The notes under the pieces were generated by a model. That model worked only from the letters and a program-made list of their open reading frames with translations. It searched no databases and was not told where the DNA came from. Shown here one piece after another: positions 40,852-48,057 of a stretch of 48,057 bases of DNA; the first letter of the stretch is position 1, and each line of letters opens with the position of its first letter. Where the stretch lies: positions 1-48,057 of the forward strand of contig JAKAWN010000005.1 of the NCBI GenBank assembly GCA_021827245.1, written 5' to 3'. Source of the DNA: Acidobacteriota bacterium. GTDB lineage: Bacteria; Acidobacteriota; Terriglobia; UBA7540. The translations under genes and the position numbers were made by a program.

Positions 40852-42990
40852 TTATGCCACGCCCGCCAGACCGTAGCGGCGCGACCACTCATTTCGTAGG
40901 AACCTGACGTAAGCCTCAAATTCCTCTCGCGATTCCGGATGGTCGATGAACGCGGCCGCCTCCCGCTTGGCCCATTCCAGAATTTCCTGATCGCGCAACA
41001 GGTTGGCAATCCGGAAAGCGGGAATGCCCCACTGCCGTGTTCCAAAGAACTCTCCGGGACCGCGAAGTTTCAAGTCGATTTCCGCAATCTTGAAGCCGTC
41101 GGTAGTTTCGGCCATGGTCCGCAGCCTTTCGTCGGCTTCGGGGGTTCGCGGATTTGCCGTCAGCAGCAGGCAGTAAGATTTTTTTTTGCCGCGGCCGATG
41201 CGCCCGCGCAGTTGATGGAGTTGCGAAAGGCCAAAGCGCTCGGCGTGCTCGATCAGCATGATGGTTGCGTTCGGCACGTCCACGCCGACCTCGATCACCG
41301 TTGTTGAGACAAGGATCTGAAGGTCGCCCTCCTTGAAGCAGTTCATGACATCTTCCTTTTCGCTGCTTGAAAGCCGCCCGTGCAGCAGCCCCACACGGAA
41401 TTCCGGGAAAACGTTAATCGAAAGCTGCTCGAACATCTTGATTGCCGGCCGCAAATCAAGCTTGCTGGATTCCTCGATGACGGGGTAAACCACGTAGACC
41501 TGGTCGCCTGCGCGCGCCTTGTTGCGAATAAACTCGAATGCCCGATTCCTGTCCTCTTCCTCGATCAGACGCGTCACAATCGGCGAACGACTGGGCGGCA
41601 GTTCATTGATGACGGAGAAATCGAGGTCGCCGTAGAGGGTCATCGCAAGGGTTCGCGGTATCGGCGTGGCGGTCATGACCAGCACGTCAGGTACCTGTGC
41701 CTTGCGGATCAATTGATAGCGCTGAAGGACGCCGAAGCGATGTTGCTCATCTACAATTACCAGACCCAATTTAGCGAATCCCACGTCGCTCTCGATCAAG
41801 GCGTGGGTTCCCACAACCACGTGCGTTTCGCCACGAGCAAGGCGAGCTTTCAGGTCCGCTTTATCTCGCGCATTCCGGCCGCTCGTCAGCAGATCAATTT
41901 TGTAAGGCAACGGTTCGAGCAACTGCCGGATTGAAAGAAAATGCTGGGTGGCCAGGACTTCCGTGGGAGCCATCAGCGCAACCTGATAGCCATTGGACAA
42001 AGCGAGCAAGGCCGCCTGAACGGCCACGATGGTTTTTCCGGAACCCACGTCGCCTTGCAGCAAACGGTTCATGGGACGCGGGGAACACATGTCATCGGCA
42101 ATTTCTTTCAGCACACGTTTTTGAGCGACCGTGGGATGAAACGGGAGAATGGTTTTGATGTCGTGGCGGAGACTTTCCGTGACATGGAACTGGATGCCCG
42201 GCGAAGCCTTAGCCTTGCGATGTTTCAGTGCCAGCCCGGCGCTGACATTGAAAAATTCTTCGAAGATCAGCCGAATCTGTGGCCGCGTCCGGAATCGTGA
42301 CAGCTCCTCAAAGGATTGATTTCCGTCCGGGAAATGGGTCAGCCGAAAGGCCAAGGCCCGGCCTTCCAGCCTGTTTTTCTTGCGCACCGATTCCGGCAGC
42401 AGCTCGGGGATCTGTTCGCCCAAAGATTTCAGCGCGGTTTTCATCAGGCGGCGCAACACGCGGGGGCCGAGCCGTCCTACGGATTCGTAAATGGGCACAA
42501 CGCATCCCACTTCCAGCGATTCTCCTTCAGGCGTCTCACTGTCAGGAAGGATCTCGAATTGCGGCTGGATGATTTGCAGGTTACCCGTACCAAAGCGGTC
42601 GCGCTCGGCTTTGCCGTAAAAGAAGACCCGTTGCCCGGTGTGGAACACTTTGTTGCGTTCCAGATACCGGGCGTTGAACCACATGCATCGGATCATTCGC
42701 GGGTTTGGCGCGCCGCTTGCGTCAATCCCTGCCAGATCGTAAATGTATAGGCCTCGCCGCGTCCGCGTAAGGCCGCAGGTCAGCACCCTGACCAGGATGG
42801 TGGTGGTTTGTCCCGGAACAAGGTCGCCGACGGTGGTCAGCCGCGTCCTGTCTTCATAGCGGAAGGGGGTGTGATAGAGAAGGTCTTCGACCGTATGAAT
42901 GCCACGCCCTGCCAGCAGCTCTGCGCGGGCGGGCCCAACGCCTTTCAGGTATTTGACCTCAGAAGCCAACTTGAGATGGGAAGTAAGCAT
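40852..42990 (-). CDS. recG: ATP-dependent DNA helicase RecG
   Basis: The 712-residue protein has the RecG plan: N-terminal wedge domain (VKYLKGVGPARAELLAGRGI at about residues 13-32, an OB-fold), then helicase motifs LLQGDVGSGKTIVAVQAALLAL, DEQHRFG, MTATPIPRTLAMTLYGDLD, LLHGRLSSSEKEDVM, STTVIEVGVDVPNATIMLIEHAERFGLSQLHQLRGRIGRG split over 500-620, and the TRG motif near the end (GTRQWGIPAFRIANL). RecG remodels stalled replication forks and Holliday junctions. Length is typical. Ribosome binding site upstream of the ATG is not clear. Confidence 0.95.
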   Translation of the reverse strand: MLTSHLKLASEVKYLKGVGPARAELLAGRGIHTVEDLLYHTPFRYEDRTRLTTVGDLVPGQTTTILVRVLTCGLTRTRRGLYIYDLAGIDASGAPNPRMIRCMWFNARYLERNKVFHTGQRVFFYGKAERDRFGTGNLQIIQPQFEILPDSETPEGESLEVGCVVPIYESVGRLGPRVLRRLMKTALKSLGEQIPELLPESVRKKNRLEGRALAFRLTHFPDGNQSFEELSRFRTRPQIRLIFEEFFNVSAGLALKHRKAKASPGIQFHVTESLRHDIKTILPFHPTVAQKRVLKEIADDMCSPRPMNRLLQGDVGSGKTIVAVQAALLALSNGYQVALMAPTEVLATQHFLSIRQLLEPLPYKIDLLTSGRNARDKADLKARLARGETHVVVGTHALIESDVGFAKLGLVIVDEQHRFGVLQRYQLIRKAQVPDVLVMTATPIPRTLAMTLYGDLDFSVINELPPSRSPIVTRLIEEEDRNRAFEFIRNKARAGDQVYVVYPVIEESSKLDLRPAIKMFEQLSINVFPEFRVGLLHGRLSSSEKEDVMNCFKEGDLQILVSTTVIEVGVDVPNATIMLIEHAERFGLSQLHQLRGRIGRGKKKSYCLLLTANPRTPEADERLRTMAETTDGFKIAEIDLKLRGPGEFFGTRQWGIPAFRIANLLRDQEILEWAKREAAAFIDHPESREEFEAYVRFLRNEWSRRYGLAGVA

Positions 42991-43237
42991 TGCAATCCGA
43001 TGTTTATATTACAACGATGTGAGTTGGCATGGCTCGTCCGGCGCCCTTGGGGGATCAAGGTGTACAATTTGGGCCGGATACGAGAGGGCTCCGGTATGAT
43101 GTCCTCGAAATACGGCCGGGTTTGAGGGCGCAAACACGGCTGAATCGATGGTTTACTGCGCCGTCAGTATCCGGCCGGCACCTATTCTTAAGGCTGTAGT
43201 GGTGTTAGACTGTTGCTCCCTGGTCCTGAAAGCGAAC

Positions 43238-43501
43238 ATGCAGATTCCGGAAAGGCGATGGCTAGACCCGGCCCATCCCGTGAGTGTCATGAGCGCCAGA
43301 ACAAAACGCTGGATCAAATATCTGATTGCCATCGTCATTGGCAACGCCATTTATTTCAGTCTTGAGTCCCACCTTCCCCTGGCGGCGCAACATCGCCCAT
43401 ACCATCCGGACCTTGGGATGTTTGTGGATTTATGGTTTTGTGTAGCGGTTTACGGCGTGATCGAACTCCTGATTTCGCTGGCACGACACTTCGGCGGTTG
43501 A
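43238..43501 (+). CDS. Small two-helix membrane protein, unknown
   Basis: The 87-residue product has two hydrophobic segments (KYLIAIVIGNAIYFSLESHLP and FVDLWFCVAVYGVIELLISLA). No family was recognised. The ATG at 43238 has a weak gaaagcg upstream; an ATG at 43289 (70 residues, MSARTKRWIKYL) is an equal alternative. It lies between recG and the radical-SAM gene, convergent with the latter. It could be a conserved small membrane protein but the evidence is limited to hydrophobicity. Confidence 0.5.
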   Translation: MQIPERRWLDPAHPVSVMSARTKRWIKYLIAIVIGNAIYFSLESHLPLAAQHRPYHPDLGMFVDLWFCVAVYGVIELLISLARHFGG

Positions 43502-43511
43502 CAGGGTGCTA

Positions 43512-45212
43512 TCAAATGAACTGGACTTGGTCCGGAGATTGGCTGATTCCGGAGAAGTCGGGGATCTGGGGCCGGTACCGGTGTTCTGGGATGGGCACCG
43601 TGTCCGGTGCATGCCAGCGCGGCTGCATCCTGCCGCTGAAATCAAGGTAGAGCTTCCGGCGCAGGAACCATTCCGGGAAGTGTGCCAGCCGGAACAGGGG
43701 GTATTTCAGGGTGCTGCCAAAGATTCTCCGTCCCATCAGGTAGTAATAGATCGGAATTCCGACGTTAAATTTCCACTGGGTTGACCGCTCTCTCCGCCAG
43801 AAGTCCAAATTGTAGCGCCAGCAGGTGAAGAAGAATTCCCACTGCAGATCTGTCAGATTGAATATTTTCGCGCTCTCTCTCGTTCCGAGTCGCGTATCTT
43901 CGAGAGGCACAAACAGAGTGGGAACCACCACCCACTTGGAATCCTTGAGAGCATAGAGCAGATCGAGCGATTCTTTCGTATCCGCGTTTGTCTCACCCGG
44001 CAGGCCGAGAATGAAGGTACAAATGGGAAACCAGTCATACCTGTTCTGCATTTCCACGCCCTTCAGGATGACGTCCGGCCATTGCTCGGGGCGGAATGGA
44101 TAGGCTTTGCCCTTCATGTACTGCTTGAAAAGGCGGACCGACCCTGTTTCTAAACCAATAAACATAATGGCGTAGCGCTTGTCCGGATGAGTCGATTCCT
44201 CGTGCTGCGTGGAGCTTTTGCCCACCACAATCTCCGACAGTTCGTCGAGTAATTCAGGATTGGTCACAAAGGGAGCCATCGTGCCGTGGGTTAGATTGAT
44301 GTGCTTGACGCCAGGCACCGCAGCGACCGACTCAAACAGCCGCTTCAGCGCTGGAATGTTTGTCCGGAATTTCGGGCCTTGCTCGTAAAGAAAAAGATCC
44401 TCGGTGGTTAGCAGGATGGTGTCAGCGCCCTCGGCCACCTGCGTCCGAACGTTCTGCAGAATCTGCAGCAGCGGTATGCTTTTCCCGTCGCGGAGGGCTA
44501 CCGAGCAGAACTGGCATCCGCGGCCGCACCCACGGGTGATTTCGACCACGCCGTAGGTCGCCCGATGACGAAGAGGCGGGATGTGGCTGAGTTTGGGGCT
44601 GTGCCCTTCCACTTTGCGCGGAATTGAACCGCCGCGAATCGCCGCCTCAAAAAGAGGCAGCGCAATGTCTTCAGCTTCGCCGTCGACAAGGCAATCGATT
44701 TGCCATTCGTCCTGAAGATTCTTTCTTTCGATCTGCCAGGAACCAGGGCCGCCCACAATGATTTTCAGGTGATGTTTGTGTTCTCGCAGCGCGGGGTGCA
44801 GGATCAGCTTGCGAAATTCGTCTGCATTAATCGGCTCTACATCCGTACCGTAAAAATAGGGATAAACATCCGTAGCAAAAGTAATGCCAAGCGGATTGTG
44901 CGCGTGGAGGCCCACCACGCGGGTGTCGTCCCCGACAAACAGGCCGAGTTGCTCCGGATAGCAGACGGCCACGTCGTCCGGCGAGAATTCCTGCAGCAGA
45001 AGCGATTCGATAATGCGCAGGCCATGAGGGACGTATTTTGCCTGGCCGTCCGGCGCGAGTTCGATGGGCCGGGGCCAATTCACATTGAATGTCTTGACAT
45101 AGCGTGCCGGGAGGGTTGCCAGGAGCATCTGGCTCCAGGCTTTTTGTTCGTGTTCACTCGATTCAGAATTGCTGGCTGCCAACACGACTTTCTTGCCGCG
45201 CGTTCCGATCAT
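43512..45212 (-). CDS. B12-binding-type radical SAM protein
   Basis: The 566-residue protein has an N-terminal cobalamin-binding-like region (AVCYPEQLGLFVGDDTRVVGLHAHNPLG and VGGPGSWQIERKNLQ) and a radical-SAM domain with CGRGCQFC in VVEITRGCGRGCQFCSVALRDG, followed by LETGSVRLFKQYMKGK and FILGLPGETNADTKES. This is the COG1032 type, which includes methyltransferases and hopanoid or lipid modifying enzymes. The C-terminus (LKYPLFRLAHFPEWFLRRKLYLD) is a helical extension. GAGGG lies before the ATG. Substrate is unknown. Two copies of ttagtacta lie upstream. Confidence 0.85.
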   Translation of the reverse strand: MIGTRGKKVVLAASNSESSEHEQKAWSQMLLATLPARYVKTFNVNWPRPIELAPDGQAKYVPHGLRIIESLLLQEFSPDDVAVCYPEQLGLFVGDDTRVVGLHAHNPLGITFATDVYPYFYGTDVEPINADEFRKLILHPALREHKHHLKIIVGGPGSWQIERKNLQDEWQIDCLVDGEAEDIALPLFEAAIRGGSIPRKVEGHSPKLSHIPPLRHRATYGVVEITRGCGRGCQFCSVALRDGKSIPLLQILQNVRTQVAEGADTILLTTEDLFLYEQGPKFRTNIPALKRLFESVAAVPGVKHINLTHGTMAPFVTNPELLDELSEIVVGKSSTQHEESTHPDKRYAIMFIGLETGSVRLFKQYMKGKAYPFRPEQWPDVILKGVEMQNRYDWFPICTFILGLPGETNADTKESLDLLYALKDSKWVVVPTLFVPLEDTRLGTRESAKIFNLTDLQWEFFFTCWRYNLDFWRRERSTQWKFNVGIPIYYYLMGRRIFGSTLKYPLFRLAHFPEWFLRRKLYLDFSGRMQPRWHAPDTVPIPEHRYRPQIPDFSGISQSPDQVQFI

Positions 45213-45493
45213 GTTGCCCTCGCTATTCGAGAGTTCGAGCCTCCATCGCAGGGATCGTAAACCGTGCCGTTTAGGTTGAATTAGTACTACATACTTTAGT
45301 ACTAACTATTATGTGATGCAGCGCAATAAAAGATTGTTACCTCCTTTTTACACCCGTCGATGCCGCTCATGCAAGTGGATGTGCAAAATCTCTTCCCTTC
45401 AAGCGGAAGGATTTTTTCGCAATTTGTCGGTAGAACCTGGAAAGACCGGGCGCATGGCAAAGACTCTAGAGGAAGCAAAGAGGCTGACGGACC
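45213..45493. other. Intergenic region between GT2 and radical-SAM genes
   Basis: It contains the ttagtacta repeat pair at 45281-45304. A short open frame on the plus strand (45313-45543) overlaps the GT2 gene and is not convincing. Confidence 0.45.
45281..45305. promoter_or_regulatory. Paired ttagtacta palindromic half-sites
   Basis: ttagtacta at 45281-45289 is repeated at 45296-45304, and the whole reads as an inverted repeat (ttagtacta...tagtactaa). It lies about 70 bases upstream of the radical-SAM start codon. The form, including tactaca, resembles BlaI/MecI-type operators; the regulator is not in the window. Confidence 0.45.
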
Positions 45494-47134
45494 TTACCCC
45501 TGTGAAGCAGCAGGTGAGACATCCCGCGGTCGAACCCGTATAGACGCAGGAAGGCTGAACCACAGTCGCCGGAGCGGCGTCTGCAAGAGCGACATGCTTC
45601 CCATGTAAGCATACCCGACAAGAAAAAGCAGCAGGAAGGGGACGGTGAGATAGTTTTGGACTGAAAGAGAGTAGTTCGTCGCATAGGCAAAGTAACCTGC
45701 CATAAGCAGTTCGACGGCAGGGATCCAGCCAATTCGCCTTCGCACGTACTTCTTCCGTTCCCATCCTTGTTCGTTCTGCTCCACCCGGTATTTCGGCGTG
45801 CGCACAAAAGAGGACTCGACCCCAAAGAGAGCTTCGACCACGGCTTTGGCGTTCGTGAGGGCCAGCCCGATGCCCGTCGCCATCAGGAAAGGCAGGTAAA
45901 GCAGCCGTCGCATCCAGTTCTCAGGATAGAGAGCCCGCTGGGATACGACATAAAAACCCGAAACCGTGCAGGTGGAGAGAATGAACAAGGGAAGGTCAAG
46001 GTACATCATCTGGAACCAGCCCTGATAAAAGCGGACAATCATGGCAGGCAAAAGGATAAATGAAAACAGGACCATCAGGGGGTAGGCAATGCCGGCGGTC
46101 AGGTGGAAGGTCGCTTCCAGCTTGATATACAAAGGCTGGTCGCTGCTCCAGATGACCGGGAGGATCTTCTTGCCGACCTGGAGCAATCCCTTGGCCCATC
46201 GCGCCTGCTGGGTTTTGAAGCTATTCATTTCCACAGGAAGTTCCGAAGGGCACACGATGTTCGGATCGTAGATGAACTTCCATCCTTTCATTTGGGCGCG
46301 ATAGCTTAAGTCGGTGTCTTCGGTCAGGGTATCATGCTCCCATCCGCCTGCATCTTCGATCGCGGCGCGCCGCCACATGCCTGCCGTCCCGTTGAAATTA
46401 AAGAAGCGCCCGGAGGAACTTCTGCCGCCATGCTCCACCACGAAGTGGCCGTCGAGCATGATTGCTTCGACCTCTGTCAGGGCTGAATAATCCCTGTTGA
46501 TCCATGTCCAGCGGCCCTGGACCATCCCCACCTTTGGATCGGTAAAATAGTGGACCATCTGCTTGAGGATAGCTGGCGGAGGAACAAAATCCGCATCGAA
46601 GATGGCGACCATTTCGCCGGTTGATTTCGCCAGCCCCTCGGCCAGCGCGCCCGCCTTGAAGCCGAGGCGATTATCCCGGTGGAGATACTTGATCGGGTAA
46701 CCGGCGGTAGCGTATTGGCGGACCAACCGCTCGCAGAGCAGCCGGGTGTCATCCGTGGAATCATCAAGGACCTGGATTTCCAGCTTATCCCGTGGATAAT
46801 CCAGGTTGATGGCCGCCTCGATCAGCCGCTCCACCACGTAACGCTCGTTGTACACGGGCAATTGAACTGTAACGCGGGGCAACTTCTCAAACAGTTTTTG
46901 AGGCTTGGGCGTTTTCCGGCGGTTTTTCAAGTACAGATAAGTGAGACAATAGCGGTGAATTCCGTAAATTGAAAGAATGGATAGGATAAGGAAGTAAGGA
47001 ATCTCAATCGAGAGATCAAACGCGTTGGGCTGGTAGATCCCGCTGAACGGATCACGGTGAAAAAGCAGATACACATAATGAGCGACCGGGTTCGTCGGAA
47101 CCAGAAATAAGCCCAACAATAAGTGATGAATCAT
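45494..47134 (-). CDS. Processive GT2 glycosyltransferase (cellulose synthase / glucomannan synthase-like)
   Basis: The 546-residue membrane glycosyltransferase has an N-terminal helix, then the GT-A domain: VTVQLPVYNERYVVERLI, the acidic motif LEIQVLDDSTDDT, AIFDADFVPP, TEDTDLSYR and the processivity motif QQARWAKG. Three or four helices follow. This is the BcsA/CslA-type layout: a beta-linked polysaccharide is made from a nucleotide sugar and threaded through the membrane. No PilZ domain was seen at the C-terminus, so cyclic-di-GMP control is not evident. The product could be cellulose, glucomannan or a glycolipid. GAGGG lies before the ATG. A divergent GT87-like gene starts 76 bases away. 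Confidence 0.9.
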   Translation of the reverse strand: MIHHLLLGLFLVPTNPVAHYVYLLFHRDPFSGIYQPNAFDLSIEIPYFLILSILSIYGIHRYCLTYLYLKNRRKTPKPQKLFEKLPRVTVQLPVYNERYVVERLIEAAINLDYPRDKLEIQVLDDSTDDTRLLCERLVRQYATAGYPIKYLHRDNRLGFKAGALAEGLAKSTGEMVAIFDADFVPPPAILKQMVHYFTDPKVGMVQGRWTWINRDYSALTEVEAIMLDGHFVVEHGGRSSSGRFFNFNGTAGMWRRAAIEDAGGWEHDTLTEDTDLSYRAQMKGWKFIYDPNIVCPSELPVEMNSFKTQQARWAKGLLQVGKKILPVIWSSDQPLYIKLEATFHLTAGIAYPLMVLFSFILLPAMIVRFYQGWFQMMYLDLPLFILSTCTVSGFYVVSQRALYPENWMRRLLYLPFLMATGIGLALTNAKAVVEALFGVESSFVRTPKYRVEQNEQGWERKKYVRRRIGWIPAVELLMAGYFAYATNYSLSVQNYLTVPFLLLFLVGYAYMGSMSLLQTPLRRLWFSLPASIRVRPRDVSPAASQG

Positions 47135-47210
47135 GGACCCTCGGAGTTAGACCTTGACCGACACAGACAAAAACCCGTCAGCGAGTCTTTGTACGCAGAA
47201 CACACGCTTC

Positions 47211-48057
47211 ATGCAAAGTAAGATGCAAAATCCTCCGTCTGCGTCGCGTTATGCAGCTTCCTTCGGTCTCTTGACAATCGCCGTGGCCCTCGGAGTAATT
47301 CTCCATACCGTTGCTCGCTGCCAGCCCCTCATGGACTATGTCCCGGAATTCATTGGGCTGATGCTTCTGGCTGGCGCTTTGTACCTTGCTGCGGTCTACG
47401 TCGTTCAACGGTGCAAGTGCGGCCCCGCGACTCTTCTTGTGATTCTCGGCGCAACAGTCGTCTTTCGTCTCTTTTTCTTACCGTTGACTCCTACGCTCTC
47501 GGAAGACGTTTTCCGCTACCAATGGGAAGGGCGCGTCGAGCGCGCCCATCTTAATCCCTACACTATTTATCCTGCCATGCCCGGACTCAAATGGGCTCAG
47601 AATCCTCGCCACCCGATCGAAACCGGGAAAACCACCCCCACGGTTTATCCACCCTTCAGTGAGGTGGCGTTTTCCTGGGTGCATACTGTTGCAGGCTACA
47701 AGCGATTGTTTACCGCCCTTGACCTCGCAACCGTGGTTCTGCTTATGATCCTCCTGGCAGCAACCCGCCGCCCGCTCGAGTACGTCCTGATTTATGCGTG
47801 GAACCCGACCGTCCTGATTGCATTCTCTCTGTCGGGCCACAATGATTCGTTGGCCGTCCTCGTGCTGCTGGCGGCCTTCATCTTTCTCATTATAGGCCGT
47901 CGGCGCACCCTGTCAATCATGTTTCTGGCCCTGAGTTTCCTCTCGAAACTCTTCCCGATTTTCCTCCTCCCCGCTTTCCTCAAGTGTACTCGCTGGTCCT
48001 ATGCCGGGATCTTCGGAGCGGTGGTTCTTCTTGGTTATCTGCCATTTGAGATCGGAA
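47211..48057 (+). CDS. Polytopic GT87-like mannosyltransferase (DUF2029), partial
   Basis: The frame stays open to the window end, giving 282 residues. It begins MQSKMQNPPSASRYAASFG and shows several membrane helices. TLSEDVFRYQWEGRVERAHLNPYTIYP matches the acidic loop of GT-C mannosyltransferases (D-x-x-R-Y-x-W-x-G-R-x-x-x-x-x-N-P-Y), where the Asp is catalytic, and TPTVYPPFSEVAF follows. Such enzymes use polyprenyl-phosphate sugars outside the membrane. An ATG at 47223 is an alternative start. It is divergent from the GT2 gene, suggesting a shared envelope polysaccharide or glycolipid role. The C-terminal part lies outside the window. Confidence 0.75.
   Translation, partial: MQSKMQNPPSASRYAASFGLLTIAVALGVILHTVARCQPLMDYVPEFIGLMLLAGALYLAAVYVVQRCKCGPATLLVILGATVVFRLFFLPLTPTLSEDVFRYQWEGRVERAHLNPYTIYPAMPGLKWAQNPRHPIETGKTTPTVYPPFSEVAFSWVHTVAGYKRLFTALDLATVVLLMILLAATRRPLEYVLIYAWNPTVLIAFSLSGHNDSLAVLVLLAAFIFLIIGRRRTLSIMFLALSFLSKLFPIFLLPAFLKCTRWSYAGIFGAVVLLGYLPFEIG

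Noticed and set aside
45313..45543. Short plus-strand frame with CRSCKWMC upstream of the radical-SAM gene
   Set aside because: Overlaps the GT2 gene end and has no family resemblance beyond the Cys.
1..48057. CRISPR array or prophage
   Set aside because: The repeats seen are palindromic, irregularly spaced and lack spacer periodicity; no phage structural gene, cas gene or complete integrase was seen.

Overview
This is a 48 kb stretch of a GC-rich bacterial chromosome. The gene repertoire suggests a soil- or sediment-type Acidobacteriota: Tat-exported nitrilase and enolase-superfamily sugar-acid enzymes, a CE15-type glucuronoyl esterase-like protein, several radical-SAM proteins, FtsX/MacB exporters, and many short palindromic intergenic repeats. 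The phylum is inferred from content, because no rRNA gene is present.

Layout. At 1-720 lie a truncated IS200-like/RAYT transposase, REP-like palindromes and a small Rdx/SelT-type protein. At 760-4600 (minus) are an MFS anion:sugar-acid transporter, a Tat-exported nitrilase-superfamily hydrolase and a NagX/HGSNAT-like acyltransferase. At 4900-7540 (plus) are an HhH protein whose end coincides with a dispersed repeat, a PD-(D/E)XK-like protein and a PflX-type radical-SAM protein. At 7540-10000 (minus) a ClsB-like cardiolipin synthase is paired with an EEP-family phosphatase/nuclease. At 10200-20450 is a carbohydrate region: O-methyltransferase-like protein, aldo/keto reductase, mannonate-dehydratase-like (RspA/ManD) enzyme, beta-barrel protein, clan GH-A glycosidase, L-rhamnonate-dehydratase-like enzyme, and a double-domain CE15-like esterase whose second domain has lost its nucleophile. 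At 20800-26200 are a BI-1/YccA membrane protein, glucose-6-phosphate dehydrogenase, a HydG/ThiH-like radical-SAM enzyme fused to a hemerythrin domain, and a CtaA/COX15-like membrane protein.

The most distinctive locus is 27018-33942. A strong promoter drives an ArsR-type regulator, followed by TusA, a stand-alone MvhD-like iron-sulfur subunit, two HdrA flavoproteins, a small winged-helix protein, a QmoC-like (HdrC plus cytochrome b) membrane subunit, a DsrE protein and a DsrE2 protein. All are on the plus strand with short gaps or overlaps. This combines a Qmo-like quinone-linked HdrA complex with persulfide carriers typical of the DsrE/TusA and sHdr sulfur pathways, but without dsrAB, aprAB or hdrB in the window. 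The natural inference is that protein-bound sulfane sulfur, delivered by TusA/DsrE, exchanges electrons with the quinone pool through the HdrA complex, under an ArsR-type switch.

At 34100-39400 (minus) are an MscS-like channel with a long coiled-coil region, and an ABC ATPase/FtsX permease/secreted esterase unit with overlapping genes. At 39879-39953 is a tRNA-Met gene. At 40000-48057 are rsmD, recG, a small membrane protein, a B12-binding-type radical-SAM protein, a processive GT2 glycosyltransferase and, divergent from it, the start of a polytopic GT87-like glycosyltransferase that runs off the window.
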